Source: Mesobacterium_A sp034670065 | Lineage (GTDB): Bacteria; Pseudomonadota; Alphaproteobacteria; Rhodobacterales; Rhodobacteraceae | Length of the DNA: 64,000 nucleotides | Direction: 5' to 3' | Assembly: GCA_034670065.1 (NCBI GenBank) | Contig: JAXMOG010000001.1 | Coordinates: 496,001 to 560,000, forward strand | Position numbers and translations under genes: made by a program | Notes under the pieces: generated by a model | Told to the model about the DNA's origin: nothing | What the model saw: the letters and a program-made list of their open reading frames with translations, nothing else | Databases searched by the model: none | In this document: positions 33,508-40,946 of the stretch, piece after piece | Numbering within the stretch: position 1 is the stretch's first letter | Layout of the letters: each line of letters starts with the position of its first letter

Positions 33508-33668
33508 CACTTGACCTCCCGTCCCTGATCGGACCCGTTCGCCTTGTCTGAACCAAAGACGCCTGCCCGACCGTGCGGTTGCAATGCAGCGCAGACGCCC
33601 AAAGGGGCGGCCGACCGCAGATTGACGCACGTCAGACCTGTCTCAGATGCGACAAAGGCAAAGGTCAC
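33507..33668 (-). CDS. 53-aa mini-gene overlapping nuoC and the 57-aa gene
   Basis: 53 codons from GTG 33668, which overlaps the nuoC stop by 4 nt (GTGA). Its stop overlaps the next ATG by one base (TGATG). The predicted product starts M-T-F-A-F-V-A-S-E-T-G-L and contains two cysteines (T-C-V-N, G-V-C-A) and a Gly/Asp-rich tail (G-S-D-Q-G-R-E-V-K). No membrane helix and no known family. The exact fit at both ends argues for translation, but the composition is not strongly protein-like, so it might be a spacer read through for coupling. Confidence 0.6.
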   Translation of the reverse strand: MTFAFVASETGLTCVNLRSAAPLGVCAALQPHGRAGVFGSDKANGSDQGREVK

Positions 33669-34273
33669 TTCGCTGCCTCCGGTTTTTCATCTCCGGGCAG
33701 CACGTATTGCGCGCCTTCCCATGGGGACATGAAATCAAACTGGCGGTATTCCTGAACCAGGGACACTGGCTCATACACAACGCGCTTCTGCTCTTCGTCA
33801 TAGCGCACTTCGGTGTAACCCGTGGTCGGAAAATCCTTGCGCAGCGGATAACCGCGGAAACCATAGTCCGTCAGGATGCGGCGCAGATCCGGGTGACCAG
33901 AGAACAAAATGCCAAACATGTCGAACACTTCACGCTCAAACCAGTTGGCGCTGGGGTGCACATCGGTGATCGACGGCACGTTTTCATCTTCGCGGATCGA
34001 TACGCGCAAACGAATGCGGTGGTTCTGATACATCGACAGGAAGTGATAGATCACGTCAAACCGCTTGGCCCGCTCTGGATAATCTACAGCGGTGATATCC
34101 ACCAGGCTGCTGAACCGACAGGTCGGGTCTTTGGTCAGAAACTCAACAAAGCCCGCAACGTTTGCCGGGGCGACATTGATTGTCAGCTCACCAAAAGAAA
34201 CATCCCAGGCAAGCACGCAATCTGGGCGCTTCAGCTCAATATGCGTGCCAAGTTCGTTTAAAGCTTCGCTCAT
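33665..34273 (-). CDS. nuoC: NADH-quinone oxidoreductase subunit C
   Basis: 202-aa 30-kDa subunit of the peripheral arm, adjoining NuoD. Motif E-R-E-V-F-D-M-F-G-I-L-F-S-G-H-P-D-L-R-R-I-L-T-D-Y is intact, followed by H-P-L-like R-G-Y-P-L-R-K-D-F-P-T-T-G. The ATG overlaps the nuoB stop by 4 nt. NuoC and NuoD are separate here, unlike the E. coli fusion. Confidence 0.97.
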   Translation of the reverse strand: MSEALNELGTHIELKRPDCVLAWDVSFGELTINVAPANVAGFVEFLTKDPTCRFSSLVDITAVDYPERAKRFDVIYHFLSMYQNHRIRLRVSIREDENVPSITDVHPSANWFEREVFDMFGILFSGHPDLRRILTDYGFRGYPLRKDFPTTGYTEVRYDEEQKRVVYEPVSLVQEYRQFDFMSPWEGAQYVLPGDEKPEAAK

Positions 34274-34803
34274 CGTACCAGCGTCCCCGTGCGGCGGATT
34301 TTACGTTGCAGCGCCATCAGGCCGTACAGCAAAGCCTCTGCTGTGGGCGGGCAACCGGGCACATAGATGTCCACTGGAACAATGCGGTCACAACCACGCA
34401 CAACCGAATAGCTGTAGTGATAGTACCCGCCACCATTGGCGCAACTGCCCATCGACATCACATAGCGTGGCTCTGGCATCTGGTCATAAACCTTGCGCAG
34501 TGCCGGGGCCATCTTGTTGGTCAAGGTGCCCGCTACGATCATCAGGTCAGACTGACGTGGACTTGCACGTGGGGCAATGCCGAAGCGTTCTGCGTCGTAG
34601 CGCGGCATTGAGGTGTGCATCATCTCAACCGCACAGCAGGCCAGACCAAAGGTCATCCAGTGAAGCGAGCCGGTGCGCGCCCAGTTGATGATATCCTCAG
34701 TCGAGGTCAGCAAAAAACCCTTGTCTGCCAGTTCGGAATTCAGGGCCTGGGTTGCAACTTCGCGGTCAGCGCCCGCGGTGTTGGCTCCGGTCATTACTCC
34801 CAT
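34270..34803 (-). CDS. nuoB: NADH-quinone oxidoreductase subunit B
   Basis: 177-aa subunit carrying cluster N2, the last electron carrier before quinone. The unusual tandem cysteines are in G-L-A-C-C-A-V-E-M-M, with the other two in S-M-G-S-C-A-N-G-G and V-P-G-C-P-P. ATG 34803 has AGGGG 7-8 nt upstream. A second ATG at 34794 would overlap the nuoA stop as TAATG and is equally possible (174 aa). Confidence 0.96.
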   Translation of the reverse strand: MGVMTGANTAGADREVATQALNSELADKGFLLTSTEDIINWARTGSLHWMTFGLACCAVEMMHTSMPRYDAERFGIAPRASPRQSDLMIVAGTLTNKMAPALRKVYDQMPEPRYVMSMGSCANGGGYYHYSYSVVRGCDRIVPVDIYVPGCPPTAEALLYGLMALQRKIRRTGTLVR

Positions 34804-35159
34804 TCCAGGGCCCCTTTCTTCCATTCGTAGGCAAAGCCGATTGTCAGCACGCCCAGGAACACCATCATCGACCAGAAGCCCGTCATGCTAATATCCTTGA
34901 ACGCGACGGCCCAAGGGAACAAAAAGGCGATTTCCAAATCGAAAATGATGAACAAGATCGATACCAGATAGAACCGGACATCGAACTTCATTCTGGCGTC
35001 ATCGAATGCGTTGAACCCGCATTCATAGGCCGACACTTTTTCAGGGTCCGGGTTACGGACCGCCAATACAAAAGCTGCCAAGATAAGAACTGCGCCAAGG
35101 CCAACTGCTATGGCCAGGAACACAAGGATCGGGAGGTACTCCCTCAGCATCTCTTCCAC
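34794..35159 (-). CDS. nuoA: NADH-quinone oxidoreductase subunit A
   Basis: 121-aa three-helix membrane subunit at the junction of the two arms. The conserved loop Y-E-C-G-F-N-A-F-D-D-A-R contains the cysteine typical of the active/deactive switch loop, followed by F-D-V-R-F-Y-L-V-S-I-L-F-I-I-F-D-L-E. I chose GTG 35159, which has AAGGAG 8-9 nt upstream; ATG 35150 is an alternative. First gene of the operon. Confidence 0.96.
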   Translation of the reverse strand: MEEMLREYLPILVFLAIAVGLGAVLILAAFVLAVRNPDPEKVSAYECGFNAFDDARMKFDVRFYLVSILFIIFDLEIAFLFPWAVAFKDISMTGFWSMMVFLGVLTIGFAYEWKKGALEWE

Positions 35160-35461
35160 GGGGTGGCTCCTTGTTGTCAGACGCCTGCGTAAAGCGGCAT
35201 TTTTGACTTGCTCAGTGACTTATCGCCGTGTGCGAGCCGGGTCAACCAATGCCAGCCAGATTCCGCAAGCATGAATTCGATATCTTTTCAGCGATAATAC
35301 TGTGAAAAATTCTGAATATTACAGGGATATTGCGCGTATTTTTCCCGGATTTTTCTGCGACGGCGGGCACAGATGATCAAATATGCGGCAATAAGTCTGT
35401 GAACCATCGCATACAATCGCACCATCCAAGCGCGACTCGCTGCCAATATTTGCCTCTTCGG
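35160..35461. other. Intergenic region upstream of nuoA
   Basis: 302 bp between nuoA and the 125-aa membrane protein gene; both are on the minus strand. It is AT-rich around 35270-35400 and should contain the main nuo promoter. No gene is visible in either direction. Confidence 0.6.
35218..35245 (-). promoter_or_regulatory. Candidate sigma-70-type promoter for nuo
   Basis: On the minus strand TTGACC (35240-35245) is followed, after 15-16 nt, by GATAAG/ATAAGT (35218-35224). It lies about 60 bp upstream of the nuoA GTG. Matches are moderate and spacing is slightly short. Confidence 0.3.
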
Positions 35462-35839
35462 CTATGGCCCGACCACCACCACATATAGTGCCATAGCCAG
35501 ATTGATCACAGTAATGGGGGCCCAGATCTGGCGCTCTATCTTAGATTTGGTCGCGATATTCGCCAACGCGGACATGCCGCTAACAGCCACGGCGGCCCAA
35601 CCCGTCCACTTTGGCCAGAAGCCCCCCGCAAACCCGCCTGCCGACAAGATGGCCGCGGCCATAAACAACAACACCGGAATCGAAAGCGCTGCCAGCACCC
35701 GGTTTTTCAGTGGCAGTTTTCCCGGATGAAACCCACCCTGAGTGGCTGCGCCCCAAGGGGCACCGGCAATCAGGGCGATTTGAAAGAAGATGATCGCCAC
35801 ACAAACGGTGGCGTAGAGATGTGCAATTTGAACCGTCAT
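35462..35839 (-). CDS. Four-helix membrane protein of unknown function
   Basis: 125-aa protein with four hydrophobic segments (A-T-V-C-V-A-I-I-F-F-Q-I-A-L-I-A-G, V-L-A-A-L-S-I-P-V-L-L-F-M-A, W-A-A-V-A-V-S-G-M-S and V-I-N-L-A-M-A-L-Y-V-V-V-V-G). The loop G-A-P-W-G-A-A-T-Q-G-G-F-H-P-G-K-L-P is distinctive. Its ATG overlaps the enoyl-CoA hydratase stop by 4 nt (ATGA), so it ends the leucine-catabolic transcript. No function is evident. Confidence 0.8.
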   Translation of the reverse strand: MTVQIAHLYATVCVAIIFFQIALIAGAPWGAATQGGFHPGKLPLKNRVLAALSIPVLLFMAAAILSAGGFAGGFWPKWTGWAAVAVSGMSALANIATKSKIERQIWAPITVINLAMALYVVVVGP

Positions 35840-36615
35840 ATCCAGCTTGGTTTGCGTTTCTCCAGAAAGGCGGTCAGGCCTTCTTGTGCTTCATCAGTTT
35901 CCCAACGATCTGCCAATGCAGAGATCGCAAAATCTATCTGTGTATCTTTGACCTGCCCCGCCAAGGCATTCAAGAGGGCCTTGGCATCACGCACAGCGCC
36001 GGGCGCGGCCAAAAGATAGGGCGCAATTTCAGCCTCAATCGCGGTATCCAGTGCATCCGCCTCAACGGTTTTTGACAGGATGTTCAAGCGCTCGGCCTCT
36101 ACCGCGTCAAAGATGCGGGCCGACATGAAGACTTGGCGCGCCTTGGCCTCTCCCATACGGGCGACAACATATGGTCCGATATTGGCAGGGATCACCCCAA
36201 GCTTCACCTCTGTCAGGCCCAGCTTCGCGGTTTGAACGCCAACAACCACATCACATATACAACATAGCCCCACACCGCCGCCAAAGGCATTGCCCTGCAC
36301 CCGGCCAATTAATGGATGCGGGATGGCCGCCAATGCAGACAGCGCCTGCGCAATACGGCGGCTTTCCACGATGCGGGTTTCTCTGTCCATGTCCCCTTGC
36401 GATTTGAACCAAGCCAGATCGCCGCCAGCACAGAAGGTTGGGCCACGGGCCGCCAGCACCACCGCACGGATGCTTTGGTCCGCAGAAACCTGATGGGCCG
36501 CGTCTGTCAGCTGCGACAGCATTTCCGGCGACAACGCGTTGTGTTTGTCGGCCCGATCCAGCCAGATCGTTGCGACCCCGCGTTCATCCGTTTGCGTTGT
36601 AATCAATGCAGTCAT
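35836..36615 (-). CDS. liuC: Enoyl-CoA hydratase/isomerase, probable methylglutaconyl-CoA hydratase
   Basis: 259-aa crotonase-fold enzyme. Oxyanion-hole segments are present: F-C-A-G-G-D-L-A-W-F and N-A-F-G-G-G-V-G-L-C-C. Given its neighbours (isovaleryl-CoA dehydrogenase, methylcrotonyl-CoA carboxylase, HMG-CoA lyase), the best assignment is 3-methylglutaconyl-CoA hydratase of the leucine pathway, which makes HMG-CoA. Motif evidence alone gives only the superfamily. It lies 113 bp after the HMG-CoA lyase gene and overlaps the next gene by 4 nt. Confidence 0.85.
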   Translation of the reverse strand: MTALITTQTDERGVATIWLDRADKHNALSPEMLSQLTDAAHQVSADQSIRAVVLAARGPTFCAGGDLAWFKSQGDMDRETRIVESRRIAQALSALAAIPHPLIGRVQGNAFGGGVGLCCICDVVVGVQTAKLGLTEVKLGVIPANIGPYVVARMGEAKARQVFMSARIFDAVEAERLNILSKTVEADALDTAIEAEIAPYLLAAPGAVRDAKALLNALAGQVKDTQIDFAISALADRWETDEAQEGLTAFLEKRKPSWI

Positions 36616-36728
36616 CCTGCAACCTTCCTTATCGTTCGTTTCGTCGTTAGGACGATTGGCCCTACACCTTCCGAAACTTTAAAAATTATATCCGTTGGTT
36701 CACCTGTGCCGAAATGGCACTGCCATCC

Positions 36729-37592
36729 TTACGCCAATGCCACCGTCCGCATGGCGCGCGCCATGTCACCGGCCTCTTCCAAAATCGCCCTGTCCAACCC
36801 GGTGCTATACCCCAGTTCGATCAGGTGATCATGCACTGCTTCGGTGGCCACGTTGCCTGCCGCGCCGGGGGCATAGGGACATCCCCCCAACCCACCAACG
36901 GCCGCATCGAAGACCCGAACGCCGTGGGACAGTGAAACCTCAATGTTTTCCAATGCACGGCCCGATGTATCATGAAAATGCCCGGCCAATTGCGCCGCCG
37001 GAACTTCTGAAGTCACGGCAGACAACATCGCCGCTACAGCGTCTGGTTTTGCCTGTCCGATCGTATCGCCCAGGCTGACTTCGTAGCACCCCATATCCAG
37101 CAGCGCGCGCGCCACGCTTGCGGTTTGTTCGGGCGCAACCGGGCCGTCATAGGGGCATTCCACCACGCAAGACACATAGCCCCGTACCGGAATCCCGGCA
37201 GCAAGTGCAGCTTCGGCAACCGGGCGAAACCGTTCCAACGATTCCGCGATTGTCGCGTTGATATTGGCCTTGGAAAACCCTTCGGACGCTGAACCAAAAA
37301 TCGCCACCTCATCCGCCTTGGCGGCCATGGCCCTGTCCAAGCCTTTGGCGTTGGGCGTCAGCGCAGCGTAAGACACATTTGGTGCGCGCGTGATCCCGGC
37401 CAACACTTCGGCGCTGTCCGCCATCTGCGGCACCCATTTGGGGCTGACAAATGAAGCAACTTCAATCCGCCGGAACCCAGCCTGGCTCAGCTTATCGACC
37501 AGCGCGATCTTATCAGCCGTGGGAATTTGCACCTTCTCATTTTGCAAACCGTCCCGTGGGCCGACCTCAAAAATCTCAACAAAACCAGCCAT
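36729..37592 (-). CDS. hmgL: Hydroxymethylglutaryl-CoA lyase
   Basis: 287-aa TIM-barrel enzyme that splits HMG-CoA to acetyl-CoA and acetoacetate, the last step of leucine degradation. Motifs: E-V-G-P-R-D-G-L-Q-N-E (metal Asp and catalytic Arg), A-S-F-V-S-P-K-W-V-P-Q-M, the H-F-H-D-T metal-binding histidines, and G-G-L-G-G-C-P-Y-A-P-G-A-A-G-N with the catalytic Cys. The alphaproteobacterial length is normal. A 10-G tract and GATATC palindrome lie 30-48 bp before its start. Confidence 0.95.
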   Translation of the reverse strand: MAGFVEIFEVGPRDGLQNEKVQIPTADKIALVDKLSQAGFRRIEVASFVSPKWVPQMADSAEVLAGITRAPNVSYAALTPNAKGLDRAMAAKADEVAIFGSASEGFSKANINATIAESLERFRPVAEAALAAGIPVRGYVSCVVECPYDGPVAPEQTASVARALLDMGCYEVSLGDTIGQAKPDAVAAMLSAVTSEVPAAQLAGHFHDTSGRALENIEVSLSHGVRVFDAAVGGLGGCPYAPGAAGNVATEAVHDHLIELGYSTGLDRAILEEAGDMARAMRTVALA

Positions 37593-37621
37593 CCTGCATC
37601 CTCAACGTTTTTGCTCTGATC

Positions 37622-37640
37622 CCCGATATCGGGGGGGGGG
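37622..37640. repeat. CCCCGATATCGGGG palindrome running into a 10-G tract (copy 2)
   Basis: A perfect 14-bp palindrome (37622-37635) whose right arm extends to exactly ten consecutive G (37631-37640). It lies 30-48 bp upstream of the HMG-CoA lyase start. A related motif is at 8858-8873. Confidence 0.6.
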
Positions 37641-37747
37641 CATGACCCAATATGCGGCGAAACACGCACCAGTCAGGGTTTACAAATCACAACCAAACTT
37701 TGGGTCAAAGCGACCCATTTTTGGTCAAAACCTTCCAATTACCAACT

Positions 37748-38413
37748 TTATCCCTCAGTTCCGGGGATCGGATAAAAGTCTTTGGTGTAAAAGTCTTGCG
37801 CGCCGTCCTTCATCCTCGCAAGTTGATAGCCTTCGCGCGCTTCCAACCTTTCCTTGTATCGCTGCAAATTGGGGAACGGATCCAATTTCACATAGTACGG
37901 CGCCGCAAACAGGTTGAATCCCATCATCGTATCTGCCGCCGAAAACCCGGAAGGCAACAAATACTCTTGCTCCCCTAACATGGATGACATGGCCGCCAGA
38001 GTTCCCTTCAGCCGCGCTGTCACGATCTTTAGAACGATCGGGCTGGCTTGCGACGGATCCCGCAAAAAGATGTGGCTTAGGTTCAACTGCTCGATCTGCG
38101 TTGCCATCGTTTCCGCGAAATGCAGCCACTGAAGGAAATCCGCCCGCTCCGGGTGGCCTACCGCACGCCCCATACCAGCGTCCGGGCGCGTTTCCGTCAG
38201 GTACTCGGTGATCGCGCCGCTTTCAAACAGCACCCTTCCGTCAATTTCCAGCGCCGGTACACGCCCGACCGGAGACTTCGCCAAGAACTCCGGATCGCGC
38301 ATGCTTCCAGAACGGATGTCATGAAGAACGATCTGCGTTTCGATACCCATTTCCTGCAGCAGCCAAAGCGTCCGAAAGGACCGTGAAAACGGTACGTGGT
38401 AAAGGGTCAGCAT
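37748..38413 (-). CDS. Glutathione S-transferase family protein
   Basis: 221 aa with an N-terminal thioredoxin-like GST domain (L-Y-H-V-P-F-S-R-S-F-R-T-L-W-L-L; cis-Pro in V-G-R-V-P-A-L; E-S-G-A-I glutathione loop) and a helical C-terminal domain (G-F-S-A-A-D-T-M-M-G-F). Ser9/Ser11 could activate the thiol. GGAGGAAG precedes ATG 38413. It sits between mccA and the HMG-CoA lyase gene in the leucine cluster, 19 bp after mccA; substrate unknown. Confidence 0.9.
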   Translation of the reverse strand: MLTLYHVPFSRSFRTLWLLQEMGIETQIVLHDIRSGSMRDPEFLAKSPVGRVPALEIDGRVLFESGAITEYLTETRPDAGMGRAVGHPERADFLQWLHFAETMATQIEQLNLSHIFLRDPSQASPIVLKIVTARLKGTLAAMSSMLGEQEYLLPSGFSAADTMMGFNLFAAPYYVKLDPFPNLQRYKERLEAREGYQLARMKDGAQDFYTKDFYPIPGTEG

Positions 38414-38432
38414 ATCTTCCTCCAATAACGTT

Positions 38433-40370
38433 TTATTCTGTTTCGTCTTCCAGACGGATCAGTGCGGCACCTGCTTCAACTTGATCACCTGCGCATGCCA
38501 AAACTTCGGCCACCACGCCATCGCGCAATGCGGTCAGCGCATGTTCCATCTTCATCGCCTCCAGCACCGCCAGTTTATCGCCCGCAACCACAGTTTGCCC
38601 GGCTTGCACCAACACATCCCGCACTAAACCGGGCATCGGAGCTTCGATCAAGTTGCCATTGCCCGCAGCGTCAGCGGCTTGATCAAGCGGATCGATGATT
38701 TGGAAGGCGCGGCCATATTGCGCAAACACTGTCACAGTCTGCCCGTCGCGCACCCAAGGCGCCGCTGCGTTCCCGTCAAATCGCCATTGCCCATCAGTCC
38801 AGGCGACCGCGACCGAGCGATCATCAATCTGCACCGTGCCGCTGGTTCCAGATACCGAGAGGCGAACCACCGTTTCCGCATCGCCATGGATCAACGCGAT
38901 TTGCTGCCAACCCGGCTGCCACAAGGCAAAGCCGGTATCTGCCTCGGGTGCAGCCATCAATCCGCTGGCGGCCCAAGCGGCTTGCGCCACGACCTGATCC
39001 GTTGTGGCCGCTTCGGATACCAAATCCTCAAGATCACGAGCGATCAATCCGGTATCCACCTGCCCTTTTGCAAACCCGGCATGACCTGCCAATGCGCCTA
39101 GGAACGACAAGTTCGTGACGGTTCCGGCAACATGTGTCTGGGCCAAGGCCCGCGACAGTTTCGCCAATGCCACTGCGCGCGTTGGCCCATGCACAATCAC
39201 TTTGGCGATCATCGGATCATAGTGTGGGCTGATCACATCGCCGGTGCGCACGCCACTGTCGGCACGGCAATCCGCTGGAAAGGCCAAATGGCTTAAGCGC
39301 CCCGTAGCGGGCAAAAACCCGGCAGGAACATCCTCTGCGTAAAGCCGCGCTTCGAATGCGTGGCCACTGATCGTCAAATCAGACTGAACGGCGGGCAAGG
39401 CTTCGCCGCCGGCGACGCGCAATTGCCATTCAACCAGATCAACGCCCGTGATCAATTCTGTCACCGGGTGTTCCACCTGTAGCCGGGTGTTCATCTCCAT
39501 GAACCAGAACCCGTCTGCGCGCAGCCCATTGGCCCCATCCACGATGAATTCGACCGTTCCGGCGCCCTTGTACCCAATGGCCTCTGCCGCCCGAACAGCT
39601 GCAGACCCCATGGCTTCACGCACGTCTTCGGGCATGTCTGGCGCCGGGGCTTCCTCGATCACCTTCTGGTGGCGTCGCTGCAAGGAACAATCCCGTTCAA
39701 ACAAATGCACAGCGCGCGTTCCATCGCCAAAGACTTGCACTTCGATATGGCGCGGTTGTTCGATGTATTTCTCGATCAACACGTTTTCATTACCAAACGC
39801 GCCGCGCGCTTCGGCCATCGCGCTCTGAAGCGCATCACCAAAGTCTTTCGGGTCATCGACCCGGCGCATCCCCTTGCCACCACCGCCGGCAACGGCCTTG
39901 ATCAGAACCGGGTATCCAATGGAATTTGCCTGTTCCGCTAGATACTCTGGGTCTTGCTCATCGCCGTGATAGCCCGGCACCACAGGCACATTTGCCTCTG
40001 TCATCAAGCGTTTGGCGGCATCTTTCAGACCCATCTTGCGGATCGCATCGGCGGATGGTCCGACAAAAGTCAATCCGGCGGCATCAACCGCATCCACAAA
40101 CTCGGGGTTTTCAGACAAGAATCCATAGCCTGGGTGAATGGCCTGTGCACCGGTATCCAGCGCGGCCTGAATAATCACGTCGCCACGTAGATACGACTGG
40201 GCAGGTGATGCGCCGCCAATGCAAACGGCCAGATCCGCTTCGGCCACATGCTGGGCCGACGCATCTGCATCAGAATACACCGCGACCGTACGCAGGCCCA
40301 TGGCCCTCGCCGTACGGATCACCCGGCATGCAATCTCGCCTCGATTGGCAATTAGCAAAGTGTCAAACAT
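38433..40370 (-). CDS. mccA: Methylcrotonyl-CoA carboxylase, biotin-containing alpha subunit
   Basis: 645-aa subunit with biotin carboxylase (residues 1 to about 450: A-N-R-G-E-I-A-C-R, G-G-G-G-K-G-M-R, E-M-N-T-R-L-Q-V-E-H-P-V-T-E) and C-terminal biotin carrier domain. The biotinylated lysine is K607 in E-A-M-K-M-E-H. It carboxylates 3-methylcrotonyl-CoA together with MccB; the pairing with mccB and ivd sets this substrate apart from propionyl-CoA or acyl-CoA carboxylases. Its start ATG 40370 overlaps the end of the nuclease gene by 8 bp. The BirA encoded upstream in this window should biotinylate it. Confidence 0.93.
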   Translation of the reverse strand: MFDTLLIANRGEIACRVIRTARAMGLRTVAVYSDADASAQHVAEADLAVCIGGASPAQSYLRGDVIIQAALDTGAQAIHPGYGFLSENPEFVDAVDAAGLTFVGPSADAIRKMGLKDAAKRLMTEANVPVVPGYHGDEQDPEYLAEQANSIGYPVLIKAVAGGGGKGMRRVDDPKDFGDALQSAMAEARGAFGNENVLIEKYIEQPRHIEVQVFGDGTRAVHLFERDCSLQRRHQKVIEEAPAPDMPEDVREAMGSAAVRAAEAIGYKGAGTVEFIVDGANGLRADGFWFMEMNTRLQVEHPVTELITGVDLVEWQLRVAGGEALPAVQSDLTISGHAFEARLYAEDVPAGFLPATGRLSHLAFPADCRADSGVRTGDVISPHYDPMIAKVIVHGPTRAVALAKLSRALAQTHVAGTVTNLSFLGALAGHAGFAKGQVDTGLIARDLEDLVSEAATTDQVVAQAAWAASGLMAAPEADTGFALWQPGWQQIALIHGDAETVVRLSVSGTSGTVQIDDRSVAVAWTDGQWRFDGNAAAPWVRDGQTVTVFAQYGRAFQIIDPLDQAADAAGNGNLIEAPMPGLVRDVLVQAGQTVVAGDKLAVLEAMKMEHALTALRDGVVAEVLACAGDQVEAGAALIRLEDETE

Positions 40371-40884
40371 TTGGAACTTTCCCTTCTTCACACCATCCGG
40401 CGCGACGGCCGCCATTGTACCAGCGGCCCAATCCGGCATTGACCATTTGACGGGCCACGCCTTCTCCATCCACAATTAATACTGTCAGGGACCGGCCAAA
40501 GCGGTCCTTTCCTTCCAATCGAGCTGAGATGCTTTGCCCAGACCAAAGTATCCAACGCAGATATTGCGTTGCGGCCTGTGCCATCGCGAATTCGCGTAGG
40601 CAACCGGCCCGAGTTTCCGGCGCGTCATAGGCCAGGATACGCCCGGTGACCTGCCCGGAGATTGGACAATCCAACCGGATCGTATCGCCATCAACCACCC
40701 CAAGCACCCGGCACCCCGTATAGGTTTTGGTCCACGCGTTCACCGTATCCCCGATCCACGGCACAACCGCCAACATCAGGGCGATGCAAGCCAGGATCAG
40801 ACCCAGCGTGCCGCGACGCTGCTTGTTGCGGCGAAAATAGCGGCGCGCTGAGCGACTGATGCGTTTTGGATGCCGATTAGCCAT
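40363..40884 (-). CDS. Membrane-anchored thermonuclease (SNase) family protein
   Basis: 173-aa protein. From ATG 40884 the N-terminus is strongly basic (R-H-P-K-R-I-S-R-S-A-R-R) followed by one transmembrane helix (L-G-L-I-L-A-C-I-A-L-M-L-A-V-V). The remainder is a staphylococcal-nuclease-type domain: V-V-D-G-D-T-I-R-L-D, R-I-L-A-Y-D-A-P-E-T and K-D-R-F-G-R-S-L, which include the Arg/Asp/Glu catalytic residues in conserved positions. It lies between mccB and mccA and overlaps mccA by 8 bp, so it is co-translated with carboxylase subunits although no metabolic link is apparent. Confidence 0.88.
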   Translation of the reverse strand: MANRHPKRISRSARRYFRRNKQRRGTLGLILACIALMLAVVPWIGDTVNAWTKTYTGCRVLGVVDGDTIRLDCPISGQVTGRILAYDAPETRAGCLREFAMAQAATQYLRWILWSGQSISARLEGKDRFGRSLTVLIVDGEGVARQMVNAGLGRWYNGGRRAGWCEEGKVPNV

Positions 40885-40946
40885 TGCCCTCGTCTCCTTG
40901 GCCTTGCCGCAATGCGCTGTGTTCCCACCTGCGCATTGGGCCCGCA

